Shown piece after piece: positions 16,478-23,495 of a stretch of 64,000 nt of DNA (its first letter is position 1; the number at the start of each line of letters is the position of its first letter). The position numbers were made by a program, and so were the translations under genes. The stretch lies in contig NZ_FZOD01000005.1 in the NCBI RefSeq assembly GCF_900188345.1, forward strand, positions 124,001-188,000. Reading direction: 5' to 3'. This DNA is from Streptosporangium subroseum (GTDB taxonomy: Bacteria > Actinomycetota > Actinomycetes > Streptosporangiales > Streptosporangiaceae). Under the pieces are notes generated by a model. It worked only from the letters and a program-made list of their open reading frames with translations, did no database searches and had not been told where the DNA came from.

Positions 16478-17734
16478 ATGAGTTCTCTTAACAGCGTCGA
16501 TCCACAGATTGCCGAGCTCATCAAGGCGGAGGAGCGGCGCCAGGCCGACACCGTCAAGCTGATCGCCTCAGAGAACTACGCCTCCAAGGCGGTCCTCGAG
16601 GCCACCGGCACCGTCCTCACGAACAAGTATTCCGAGGGCTATCCGGGCAAGCGCTACTACGAGGGCCAGCAGGTCATCGACCAGATCGAGATCCTCGCCA
16701 TCGAGAGGGCCAAGTCCCTGTTCGGGGTGAACCACGCGAACGTCCAGCCCTACTCGGGCTCGCCCGCGAACCTGGCGATCTACCTGGCCTTCCTGAAGCC
16801 GGGCGAGACCGTCATGGGCATGGGCCTTCCCTTCGGCGGTCACCTGACCCACGGCTGGTCCGTCTCGGCCACCGGCAAGTGGTTCAACCCGGTCCGCTAC
16901 GGCGTCCGCCAGGACACCGGCCGCGTCGACATGGACGAGGTCCGCGAGATCGCGCTGCGCGAGCGTCCCAAGCTGATCTTCTGCGGCGGCACCGCGATCC
17001 CGCGCACGATCGACTTCCCGGCCTTCGCCGAGATCGCCCGCGAGGTCGGGGCGGTGCTCGCCGCCGACATCGCGCACATCGCCGGCCTGGTGGCCGGTGG
17101 CGCCCATCCGTCGCCGGTCGGCCACGCGGACGTCATCTCCACCACCACCCACAAGACCCTGCGCGGTCCCCGGGGCGCCATGCTCATGGCCACCTCCGAC
17201 GAGCACGCCACCGCGCTGAACAAGGCCGTCTTCCCCGGCCTGCAGGGCGGCCCGCACAACCACACCACCGCGGCCATCGCGGTGGCGCTGAAGGAAGCGG
17301 CGACCGACGAGTTCAAGGACTATGCCCGCCAGGTCGTCATGAACGCCCAGGCGCTGGCCGAAGAGCTCAGCGGCCGGGGCTTCGACCTGGTCTCCGGTGG
17401 CACCGACAACCACCTCATCCTGTTCGACCTGACCCCCAAGGGCATCGGCGGCAAGCCCGCCGCCCAGGCCCTGGACAAGGCCGGTCTGGAGACCAACTAC
17501 AACAGCGTGCCGTTCGACACGCGTAAGCCGTTCGACCCCTCCGGCATCCGCATCGGCACCGCCGGCGTGACCAGCCGGGGCATGGGCGTCGCCGAGATGC
17601 GCCAGATCGGCGCCTGGATCGACCAGGTCGTCAGCGCCGTCGCCAAGGGCGAGGACGAGGCCAAGCACGTCATCACCCGCGTCCACGGCGAGGTCACGGA
17701 GCTGACCTCCCACTTCCCGGCCCCCGGCCTGTAA
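16478..17734 (+). CDS. glyA: Serine hydroxymethyltransferase
   Basis: PLP enzyme that converts serine and tetrahydrofolate to glycine and 5,10-methylene-THF. 418 residues, full family length. Typical motifs are visible: SENYASKAVLEATGT, NKYSEGYPGKRYYEGQ, the PLP-lysine motif STTTHKTLRGPRG, and TNYNSVPFD. The ATG at 16478 follows AGGGGAG with good spacing. It is controlled by the ZTP riboswitch directly upstream and ended by a GC-rich hairpin, so it is a single-gene unit linked to one-carbon status. Confidence 0.97.
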   Translation: MSSLNSVDPQIAELIKAEERRQADTVKLIASENYASKAVLEATGTVLTNKYSEGYPGKRYYEGQQVIDQIEILAIERAKSLFGVNHANVQPYSGSPANLAIYLAFLKPGETVMGMGLPFGGHLTHGWSVSATGKWFNPVRYGVRQDTGRVDMDEVREIALRERPKLIFCGGTAIPRTIDFPAFAEIAREVGAVLAADIAHIAGLVAGGAHPSPVGHADVISTTTHKTLRGPRGAMLMATSDEHATALNKAVFPGLQGGPHNHTTAAIAVALKEAATDEFKDYARQVVMNAQALAEELSGRGFDLVSGGTDNHLILFDLTPKGIGGKPAAQALDKAGLETNYNSVPFDTRKPFDPSGIRIGTAGVTSRGMGVAEMRQIGAWIDQVVSAVAKGEDEAKHVITRVHGEVTELTSHFPAPGL

Positions 17735-17746
17735 CCGATCCACCCG

Positions 17747-17772
17747 GCCCCGGGACCGACGTGTCCCGGGGC
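17747..17772 (+). terminator. glyA terminator hairpin
   Basis: GCCCCGGGAC (17747-17756) pairs with GTCCCGGGGC (17763-17772) over a 6-nt loop, 12 bp past the glyA stop, followed by TTCGTGCT. Confidence 0.8.
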
Positions 17773-17881
17773 TTCGTGCTGCTCGCCCCCGGGCGGGGAG
17801 ATCCCGGCGGAGCCGTCGGCGATCTCCCCGTCCGCACGCTTTATCCCTGCCTGGGTGATGTGCCGGATGCTCCCGCGCCGT

Positions 17882-17932
17882 GTTTCGCCGGACGCGTCGT
17901 GTTTACCGGACGTGCCGTATTTCGCCGGACAT
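17882..17932. repeat. Three copies of a TTTCGCCGGACG unit
   Basis: Units begin at 17882, 17902 and 17920 (TTTCGCCGGACG, TTTACCGGACG, TTTCGCCGGACA), a period of 18-20 bp in otherwise empty intergenic DNA. Confidence 0.55.
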
Positions 17933-17943
17933 TCTCAGCTGGT

Positions 17944-17975
17944 GATTCACCGATTCACCGATTCGCCGACTCGCC
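17944..17975. repeat. Four tandem 8-bp units (GATTCACC)
   Basis: GATTCACC, GATTCACC, GATTCGCC and GACTCGCC follow one another without gap. Confidence 0.7.
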
Positions 17976-18059
17976 GGATGATTCCGCACGGTGCTTCGCC
18001 GGAGGTCACGATGCGGCCGGGGCGGATATCGGCTTGCGCGGAGTGGGAGATGCTGCGCT

Positions 18060-18107
18060 AAAGTTCTGGCGGAGACGCCATTCGGCAGATGAATGGCCGC
18101 GAACTTT
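18060..18107 (+). ncRNA. Bulged 17-bp hairpin in the rsgA leader
   Basis: Three helices stack on one uninterrupted 3' strand: AAAGTTC (18060-18066) with GAACTTT (18101-18107), GCGG (18069-18072) with CCGC (18097-18100), and CCATTC (18078-18083) with GAATGG (18091-18096). The 5' strand has a 2-nt (TG) and a 5-nt (AGACG) bulge and the apical loop is GGCAGAT. An alternative fold uses TGGCG-GAGA-CGCCA, a GNRA-capped hairpin, and excludes part of the long helix. It ends directly at the GGAGGTGAGG ribosome site of the leader ORF. The architecture suggests a cis-regulatory RNA; no known class is recognised. Confidence 0.6.
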
Positions 18108-18120
18108 GGAGGTGAGGACC

Positions 18121-18174
18121 ATGCGGGTTGTTCTGGTGAGCCTGCCGTCCATCAACCTCCGGGTGCCCGCCTAG
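18121..18174 (+). CDS. 17-codon leader peptide before rsgA
   Basis: Encodes MRVVLVSLPSINLRVPA. It has the strongest ribosome site in the neighbourhood (GGAGGTGAGG, 3 nt before the ATG) and begins 13 nt after the long hairpin. Codons 13-16 form the 5' arm of a 10-bp hairpin whose loop carries the stop codon. No run of one amino acid is present, so classical amino-acid attenuation is unlikely; an arrest peptide or general translation sensor is possible. The rsgA start follows 45 bp after the stop. Confidence 0.6.
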   Translation: MRVVLVSLPSINLRVPA

Positions 18175-18197
18175 CCGACTTGCGACAGGGCACCCGG
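18159..18197 (+). terminator. Attenuator-like hairpin overlapping the leader stop codon
   Basis: CCGGGTGCCC (18159-18168) pairs with GGGCACCCGG (18188-18197), 10 bp with nine G/C pairs and a 19-nt loop that contains the TAG stop. A ribosome held at the last leader codons would cover the 5' arm. CTTTCC follows, a weak U-tract, so it could end transcription or simply hinder rsgA translation. Confidence 0.55.
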
Positions 18198-18219
18198 CTT
18201 TCCAAAGGGTGTATCCACG

Positions 18220-19338
18220 TTGTCTTCGCCAATCGGCTCTGATTCTTCCGTTCTCTTCTCGCTCGGCTGGAACGACGCGTTCGCCGCCGAGCTTCCCACC
18301 GGTCTGATCCCCGCCCGGGTGACCCGCGTCGACCGCGGCGCCGCCGAGGTGCTGTCCGCCGACGGTCACTTCCCGGTCCATTACAGCGCCCACGTACGAC
18401 GGGCGGCCGCCGCCGATCCGGTCGACCTGCCCTGCGTCGGGGACTGGGCCGCGCTCCGCAGGCTGCCCGAGGGCCGCTTCGAGCTGGAGGCGCTTCTGCC
18501 CCGCCGTACCGCGTTTGTGCGCGGCGGTGTCGGCAGGGTCTCCAGGGGCGGCCTGTCCGGCGATTCCCAGGGGCAGGTGCTCGCCGCCAACGTCGACGTC
18601 GTGTTCGTCGCCGAACCCGCCCTGCATGCCACCGACACCGCCGATCTGGGCCGGATCGAGCGGCTGCTCGCGCTGGCCTGGGAGAGCGGAGGCCTCCCCG
18701 TGGTGCTCATCACCAAGTCCGACCTCATCGGCGAGGGGCTGGACTTCCTGATGGAGGAGGTCGCGACGGTGGCGCCGGGGGTGGACGCGCACGCGATCTG
18801 TTCCATCACCGGCGAGGGGGTCGAGATCGTCCGCGGTTATCTGAAGGGCACGCGCACCGCCGTGGTGCTCGGCGCTTCGGGTGCGGGCAAGTCCACCCTC
18901 GTCAACGCCCTGGCGGGGGAGGCGGTGATGGAGATCCAGCAGGTGAGGGCCGGCGACGGCCGCGGGCGTCACACCACCGTGCACCGCGAGCTCATCCCGC
19001 TCGAGGGCGGGGGCCTCATCATCGACACGCCCGGTATCCGCCGCATCGGCCTGTACGACATGGGCGAGGGCGTGGACATGGTCTTCTCCGACCTCGAAGC
19101 GCTCGCCGACCGGTGCCGATTCGCCGACTGCGGCCACGACAGCGAGCCAGGCTGCGCCGTACTCGCCGCGATCGAGGACGGGACGCTCCCCGAACGGCGG
19201 CTGGAGAGCTGGAGAAAACTCCAGCGCGAGGCCGCCTGGATGGCGTCAAGGAGTGACGCGCGGCTCCGTAAGGAACTGCAGAACAAGTGGAAGATCATCC
19301 ACAAGGAGATGCGGAAGCCGGGTCGTAGCCGTCCTTAA
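18220..19338 (+). CDS. rsgA: Ribosome small-subunit-dependent GTPase A
   Basis: Late 30S-maturation GTPase. 372 residues with an N-terminal OB-fold region and the circularly permuted GTPase order that defines the family: G4 (TKSD, 165-168) comes before G1 (GASGAGKST, 218-226) and G3 (DTPGIR). The C-terminal zinc knuckle CRFADCGHDSEPGC is present. The start is TTG at 18220 with AAAGGG about 10 nt upstream; a GTG at 18210 is out of frame. The leader RNA and peptide upstream suggest that expression responds to translation status, which would suit a ribosome-assembly factor (inference). Confidence 0.95.
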   Translation: MSSPIGSDSSVLFSLGWNDAFAAELPTGLIPARVTRVDRGAAEVLSADGHFPVHYSAHVRRAAAADPVDLPCVGDWAALRRLPEGRFELEALLPRRTAFVRGGVGRVSRGGLSGDSQGQVLAANVDVVFVAEPALHATDTADLGRIERLLALAWESGGLPVVLITKSDLIGEGLDFLMEEVATVAPGVDAHAICSITGEGVEIVRGYLKGTRTAVVLGASGAGKSTLVNALAGEAVMEIQQVRAGDGRGRHTTVHRELIPLEGGGLIIDTPGIRRIGLYDMGEGVDMVFSDLEALADRCRFADCGHDSEPGCAVLAAIEDGTLPERRLESWRKLQREAAWMASRSDARLRKELQNKWKIIHKEMRKPGRSRP

Positions 19339-19373
19339 CGTCTAAGGCCGGGCACGACGGACCCCACACAACA

Positions 19374-19412
19374 ACGTGTGATCTCGCAAGGGGAATACGC
19401 GAGATCACACGT
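19374..19412. terminator. Bidirectional terminator between rsgA and whiB
   Basis: A 14-bp perfect stem (19374-19387 with 19399-19412, arm ACGTGTGATCTCGC) and an 11-nt loop lie between the convergent rsgA and whiB genes. Confidence 0.8.
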
Positions 19413-19439
19413 GGGGGGAAAGCCGGGTGGAGGTACTGC

Positions 19440-19754
19440 TCAGGCGACGGCACTAATGCCGGCGCTGGCGGCGCGGCGCATGCGACGGCGACGCTCGGAG
19501 GCGCGCTCGTCCTCGTTCAGACCGCCCCAGGTGCCATACTTCTCCGGGCGGGAAAGCGCATAGTCGAGACACTCGGCGCGCACGGGGCACTGGGCGCAGA
19601 TGGCCTTGGCCTTACGCTCGCGGATGTCACGCTCGGGCTGACGCTCGCCATCGGGACCGAAGAAGAGCACGAGGTCCTCGCCCCGGCACGCGGCGTCATC
19701 CTGCCAGCCCCAGCTGGGCCGAGGCCGGGCGGTCTGCCGACGTACCTGAGACAT
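19440..19754 (-). CDS. WhiB-family iron-sulfur transcriptional regulator
   Basis: 104-residue Wbl protein. The four 4Fe-4S ligands are Cys23, Cys53, Cys56 and Cys62 (ACRGEDL ... ICAQCPVRAEC), followed by the GTWGG turn and a basic C-terminal segment (SERRRRMRRA) for DNA contact. Wbl proteins bind the primary sigma factor and sense redox or NO to control development and stress genes. I cannot assign it safely to a named paralogue. ATG 19754 has AAGGTGG about 7 nt upstream. It is monocistronic. Confidence 0.93.
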   Translation of the reverse strand: MSQVRRQTARPRPSWGWQDDAACRGEDLVLFFGPDGERQPERDIRERKAKAICAQCPVRAECLDYALSRPEKYGTWGGLNEDERASERRRRMRRAASAGISAVA

Positions 19755-19858
19755 GAGAAAACCACCTTACAGTGAGAGGTATTTCGGGTTGATGCCGCAT
19801 TGGACGTTTATGACGTCCCTGAGTCCAACGCCTGGATAGGCCGTGATGTTCCCTCAGG

Positions 19859-20797
19859 TCAGGTCAGTGCGGACGGGGCATACCGCACAGGTTTTACCCT
19901 GTCCAGCGTGACCAGCCGATAGGTAGTGATCGTGTCAGCACAAGCCGTACCACATGCCGTTGTTGGCGTCATGGGTTCGACCACTACCCGAAAACGAGCG
20001 TCACTACCGCGCACCAATGCCTCGGTAATGTCGCCGTCCAACCTGGAGGACTCCACGGCCACTCCGCCAACCGAGAGTTCACCCGTATGAATACGGACGA
20101 AATGCTCGGCGGCTTGCAATGGCTCTGGGGTGCCTGAGCGTCCCCGGAAACGGTCGAGGATGACCTCGCCGGACCGATACGCATCGGCTGCCGCGATCGC
20201 GGCAGCCTGAGACATGCTGCCGTAGTAAAGCCCGTGTGGCAAGCACACGAGGTTGGCGGCGTATCGATCGCCGCCAACATGTGATGTTTCCCATACTGTG
20301 TCCGGCAACATTTTTGCCAAGGACCGAGCGAGGGGTAGTCCAATGCGGGCGCAGCACGCGTTGCGCTTGGCATGCGTGCAGACCAGAAAAACCGGCTCAC
20401 TCACAAGTATGCAGGACTCCGGGACCACTCCGGCCACCACGTTGTCAAGGTCAAGATCGTCTGGACCTGCGATGACGCCCTCGGCGATCCACGGTTCGGG
20501 GCCAGTGGAGTTGGCGACCATGACGTGAATGCCGGTGTTTGTGGGGTTTCGTCGCCCGGGTCGGCGGATCAGTTGAGCCCGGATGCCGAGGCTTGTGGCC
20601 CGTTTGATAAGGGTGTGTACATCTTTGGGAAGCAGGCAGTCCTCAAGGTAGGCCGCCCAGGGCCCGGAATGCTCGATGAGCAGCCAGAATCGGGCGCCGA
20701 CGGTCGCGCTGGCGAGAACCGGCAGATCGCCGGTATGGCAGCCCGGAGGGTGCATGCAACCCTTGACCGTCATATCCGAAACGCTCCCCGCGGCCAC
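19859..20797 (-). CDS. Sucrase/ferredoxin-like iron-sulfur protein, iron-regulated
   Basis: 312 residues of the sucrase-ferredoxin family (thioredoxin-like 2Fe-2S fold). The diagnostic centre is visible: VFLVCTHAKRNACCARIGLPLA, then ETSHVGGDRYAANLVCLPHGLYYG. The cysteines in the CTH and CC motifs are candidate cluster ligands. A DtxR/IdeR box 22 bp upstream implies repression when iron is plentiful, so a role in handling iron or reducing ferric siderophores is plausible (inference). Start is GTG 20797 (after GAGGGGGAG) or ATG 20773; family alignment does not decide. Third-position G/C is lower than in most neighbours. Confidence 0.85.
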   Translation of the reverse strand: MAAGSVSDMTVKGCMHPPGCHTGDLPVLASATVGARFWLLIEHSGPWAAYLEDCLLPKDVHTLIKRATSLGIRAQLIRRPGRRNPTNTGIHVMVANSTGPEPWIAEGVIAGPDDLDLDNVVAGVVPESCILVSEPVFLVCTHAKRNACCARIGLPLARSLAKMLPDTVWETSHVGGDRYAANLVCLPHGLYYGSMSQAAAIAAADAYRSGEVILDRFRGRSGTPEPLQAAEHFVRIHTGELSVGGVAVESSRLDGDITEALVRGSDARFRVVVEPMTPTTACGTACADTITTYRLVTLDRVKPVRYAPSALT

Positions 20798-20818
20798 GCT
20801 CTCCCCCTCTAATTCGAC

Positions 20819-20837
20819 TTAGGTAAGACTAACCTAA
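20819..20837 (-). promoter_or_regulatory. DtxR/IdeR iron box
   Basis: TTAGGTAAGACTAACCTAA matches 17 of 19 positions of the iron-box consensus TTAGGTTAGGCTAACCTAA. It lies 22 bp upstream of the GTG start of the sucrase/ferredoxin-like gene, where it would overlap the promoter. Confidence 0.88.
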
Positions 20838-21347
20838 TCGGTGTTGGGTGGTGTCGGAGGGGTGACAGAGCACTGGAGTGGCTGAATCCCTATGCCTCTC
20901 GGCGGCATCCCGTCAAGGGGTCGGCCCTCATGAACCGCGCCGGATACGGGCCCTCCTTCCCGGAGAACGGCGCCGCCCCCGTCGACCACCGGCTCCGGCG
21001 GTCGCACCGCCTGAGGGTTCGCTGCCAATGGATCCGAACCGCTTGCGGATCAGATGCCAAGCGGGTCCGCCCGATCTGCGGGTTCGCCGACAAGAAGTCC
21101 GCGTGGCCTGCGGATTCGCTGTCAATGAGTTGGCGTGGCCTGTGGATTGGCTGTCAATGGGCCCGCATCGCTTGCGGATTCGCGGGCATCCGGATTCGCG
21201 TGTTCTGCGGGTCTGCTGCCAATGGGCCCGCATTTCTTGCGGGTTCGCTGTCAATGGGGCAGTACCGCTTGCGGATTCGCCGTCACCGGGATTCTCGCCG
21301 TCGGCGGATCCGCCGCCTGGGGGTTCGTGATCTCCGTGGGATCGTCG
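20838..21347. other. Intergenic region dominated by a minisatellite
   Basis: 510 bp between the iron-box promoter and the 3' end of glpD. About 290 bp of it is the 32/33-bp minisatellite described separately. Long open frames on both strands are products of the repeat and show no homology or starts. Confidence 0.6.
21012..21301. repeat. Minisatellite, nine units of 32-33 bp, downstream of glpD
   Basis: The anchor TGCGG recurs at 21012 (as TGAGG), 21044, 21077, 21109, 21141 (as TGTGG), 21173, 21206, 21238 and 21270; the intervals are 32, 33, 32, 32, 32, 33, 32 and 32 bp. A typical unit starts TGCGGATTCGCTGTCAATGG. There are no unique spacers between units. The last bases of glpD with its stop codon (on the plus strand GTCAATAGGCC) resemble the unit's GTCAATGGGCC, so the array may derive from the gene tail. 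Confidence 0.85.
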
Positions 21348-22889
21348 TCAATAGGCCAGGGCCGCCCGCGCCGCGGGAAGGGCCGCCTCACGATCCTCGG
21401 GGACCAGGCCGATCCGGGTCCGGCGGTCGAGGAGGTCGGCGACGTCCAGCGCTCCCTCGTGCCTGACGGCCCAGACGAGCTCGGCCCCGGTGATCCCCGT
21501 CGGTCCCGGCTCGGCCAGCCCGGGGTCTTGCGCCATCAGCGCCAGCACGGCCTCGGCCTCGCTCCCGTAGCGCTCCAGCAGCCGGTCCGGCACATCGGGT
21601 ACCGAGCGGGCGCTGAGGGCACTGGGGGCGCCGCCGCCCGATGCGGCGCCCGTACGAGCGCCGACCAGGGGTAGCCGTGCCGTACGGCACGGGCCCGCGT
21701 CGAGGCGCCCGAGCGACACCACCCGGTCCACCGCGTCCTCGGCCATCCTCCGGTAGGTGGTCAGCTTGCCGCCCACGATCGTCACGACCCCGCTCGGGGA
21801 CGTCAGCAGCGCGTGTTTCCTCGACAGGTCGGCGGTGCGTCCCCCGGCGGCCAGCAGCGGCCGGAGCCCGGCATAGGTCCCGGCCACCTGCGCGCGCCCG
21901 ATCGGTGCCTCCAGCACGGAGTTGAGCACCTCGAGCAGGAACGTCACGTCCTCCTCCGGCACCTGCGGAACGTCCGGCACGGGGCCGTCCACCGGCTCGT
22001 CGGTGAGGCCGACGTAGACGCGGCCGTCGGGCTGGGGGAGCACCAGCACGAACCTGTTGCCCTCGCCGGGGATCGGCACGTGCATCCCGGCCGCGAGGCC
22101 CGGCAGGGTCTCGGGGCGGAACACCAGGTGGGTGCCGCGCGAGGGCCGCATCCTGATCTCCGGGTTCAGCTGGGCGGCCCAGGCCCCGGTGGCGTTGATC
22201 ACCGTCCTGGCCCGGATCGTGAAAGTGTCCCCGGTGAGCTCGTCGCGGACCTGCGCTCCGTCCCCGGCCAGCTCCAGCGCCCGGCAGCGGGTCAGGATCC
22301 GGGCTCCCCGCGAGGCGGCCGTCCTGGCCAGGGCGACCACCAGGCGGGCGTCGTCGACCAGGCGCCCGTCCCAGGACAGCAGGGCGCCGCGCAGCCCGTG
22401 CGGGCTCAGCGGTGCGGCGAGGGCCAGCGCCTGTCCGGCGGAGATCCGCGACGGGCCGGGCAGGAGGCGGCGGGGCGTGCTCGCCGCCGTCCGCAGCCCG
22501 TCTCCGAGTCGGTATCCGGCCATTACGACCGCCGCCTGGCCGCGGGAGACCGCCGGGACCAGCGGCAGCATGTACGGGTGGGCCCTGACCAGGTGGGGGG
22601 CGGTGTGACGGAGCAGGACGTCGCGCTCCACCGCGCTCTCGTAGGCCACCCCTACCTGGCCCCTGGCCAGGTAGCGGAGCCCGCCGTGGATCATCTTGGA
22701 GCTCCACCTGGAGGTGCCGAACGCCAGGTCGTGGGCGTCGATCGCGGCGACGGACATGCCCCGGGAGGCGGCGTCGAGAGCCGCGCCGGCACCGGTGGCG
22801 CCCAGCCCGACCACCAGCACGTCCACCACGAGGTCGCGGACCTCGGCGAGTTCGCGCGTGCGGCGGGTGGCGTTGAGGGAGGAGCTCAT
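21348..22889 (-). CDS. glpD: FAD-dependent glycerol-3-phosphate dehydrogenase
   Basis: Oxidises sn-glycerol-3-phosphate to dihydroxyacetone phosphate at the membrane, passing electrons to quinone. 513 residues. The FAD dinucleotide fold is at 23-38 (VDVLVVGLGATGAGAALDA), followed by the typical TSRWSSKMIHGGLRYL, and the C-terminal helical domain is present. Its ATG overlaps the stop of the TetR gene (ATGA), so regulator and enzyme are translated together. The 3' flank is the 32/33-bp minisatellite. Confidence 0.92.
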   Translation of the reverse strand: MSSSLNATRRTRELAEVRDLVVDVLVVGLGATGAGAALDAASRGMSVAAIDAHDLAFGTSRWSSKMIHGGLRYLARGQVGVAYESAVERDVLLRHTAPHLVRAHPYMLPLVPAVSRGQAAVVMAGYRLGDGLRTAASTPRRLLPGPSRISAGQALALAAPLSPHGLRGALLSWDGRLVDDARLVVALARTAASRGARILTRCRALELAGDGAQVRDELTGDTFTIRARTVINATGAWAAQLNPEIRMRPSRGTHLVFRPETLPGLAAGMHVPIPGEGNRFVLVLPQPDGRVYVGLTDEPVDGPVPDVPQVPEEDVTFLLEVLNSVLEAPIGRAQVAGTYAGLRPLLAAGGRTADLSRKHALLTSPSGVVTIVGGKLTTYRRMAEDAVDRVVSLGRLDAGPCRTARLPLVGARTGAASGGGAPSALSARSVPDVPDRLLERYGSEAEAVLALMAQDPGLAEPGPTGITGAELVWAVRHEGALDVADLLDRRTRIGLVPEDREAALPAARAALAY

Positions 22890-23479
22890 GGCCTCAGATA
22901 CCTCTCCAGGATCGTGGCGAGTTCGGCGTCCAGGTCGCCCGGGGCGAGGGGGGCGCCGGGGTTGTCCCGGGCGAGGGGGGCCAGCATGGTCGAGCCGGAG
23001 ATCAGGAACGACTGGGCGGTCAGCAGCACGGTCCTGGCCAGCGTCGCGGGGTCGCCCGGCCGTACGGCGCCCGACCGCTGACCCCGCGCGATCGCCGCCT
23101 CGATCAGCGCGAGCATGGCCTCCTGGCTGGATCCCCGGCGCTCCGTCAGGTACGGCAGGAGCAGCTCGGGGTCCACTTCGACGATCTTGCGCCAGAGCGG
23201 GTGGTCACGCAGTGCCCGGACCACCGCGACCGCCGCGGTGACCGGGTCCTCGGTGGCGAAGCCGTCCGCGACGAGCATCCACTCGCGGGTCATCAGGTCG
23301 GCGACGAGGCTGCGCACGTCGGGCCAGGAGCGATAGATCGTCATCCGGGACAGCCCCGCCCGGCGTGCCACGTCGGTGAGCGTGGTCCGCCTCACCCCGA
23401 CGGCCAGGATCACCTCGCGGGCGGCGTCGAGGATGGGCCCCCCGCTGTTTTCAGTCGTATTGTGACGAATGGACGCCAT
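22886..23479 (-). CDS. TetR-family regulator coupled to glpD
   Basis: 197 residues. N-terminal helix-turn-helix (AAREVILAVGVRRTTLTDVARRAGLSRMTIYRSW) with the usual TetR spacing; the remaining helical domain would bind an unknown ligand. It is the first gene of a two-gene unit with glpD and stands back to back with the alkyl-DHAP-synthase-like gene, only 16 bp from that gene's start. It is therefore well placed to control both directions; TGTCACAGTGTATA at 23471-23494 region contains an imperfect dyad that may be its operator. Confidence 0.9.
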   Translation of the reverse strand: MASIRHNTTENSGGPILDAAREVILAVGVRRTTLTDVARRAGLSRMTIYRSWPDVRSLVADLMTREWMLVADGFATEDPVTAAVAVVRALRDHPLWRKIVEVDPELLLPYLTERRGSSQEAMLALIEAAIARGQRSGAVRPGDPATLARTVLLTAQSFLISGSTMLAPLARDNPGAPLAPGDLDAELATILERYLRP

Positions 23480-23495
23480 ATGTCACAGTGTATAG

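Larger units (their letters stand above)
17735..18120. other. Region between glyA and the rsgA leader
   Basis: 386 bp holding the glyA terminator, two short tandem-repeat tracts and, at its end, the structured rsgA leader with its presumed promoter. An open frame running through it into the leader peptide has no start or conservation of its own. Confidence 0.5.

Noticed and set aside
18210..18222. GTG at 18210 as rsgA start
   Set aside because: It is out of frame with the RsgA coding sequence; TTG 18220 is the first in-frame start after the stop upstream.
21012..21301. CRISPR array (32/33-bp regular repeats)
   Set aside because: Units are contiguous and degenerate with no unique spacers, and there are no cas genes.
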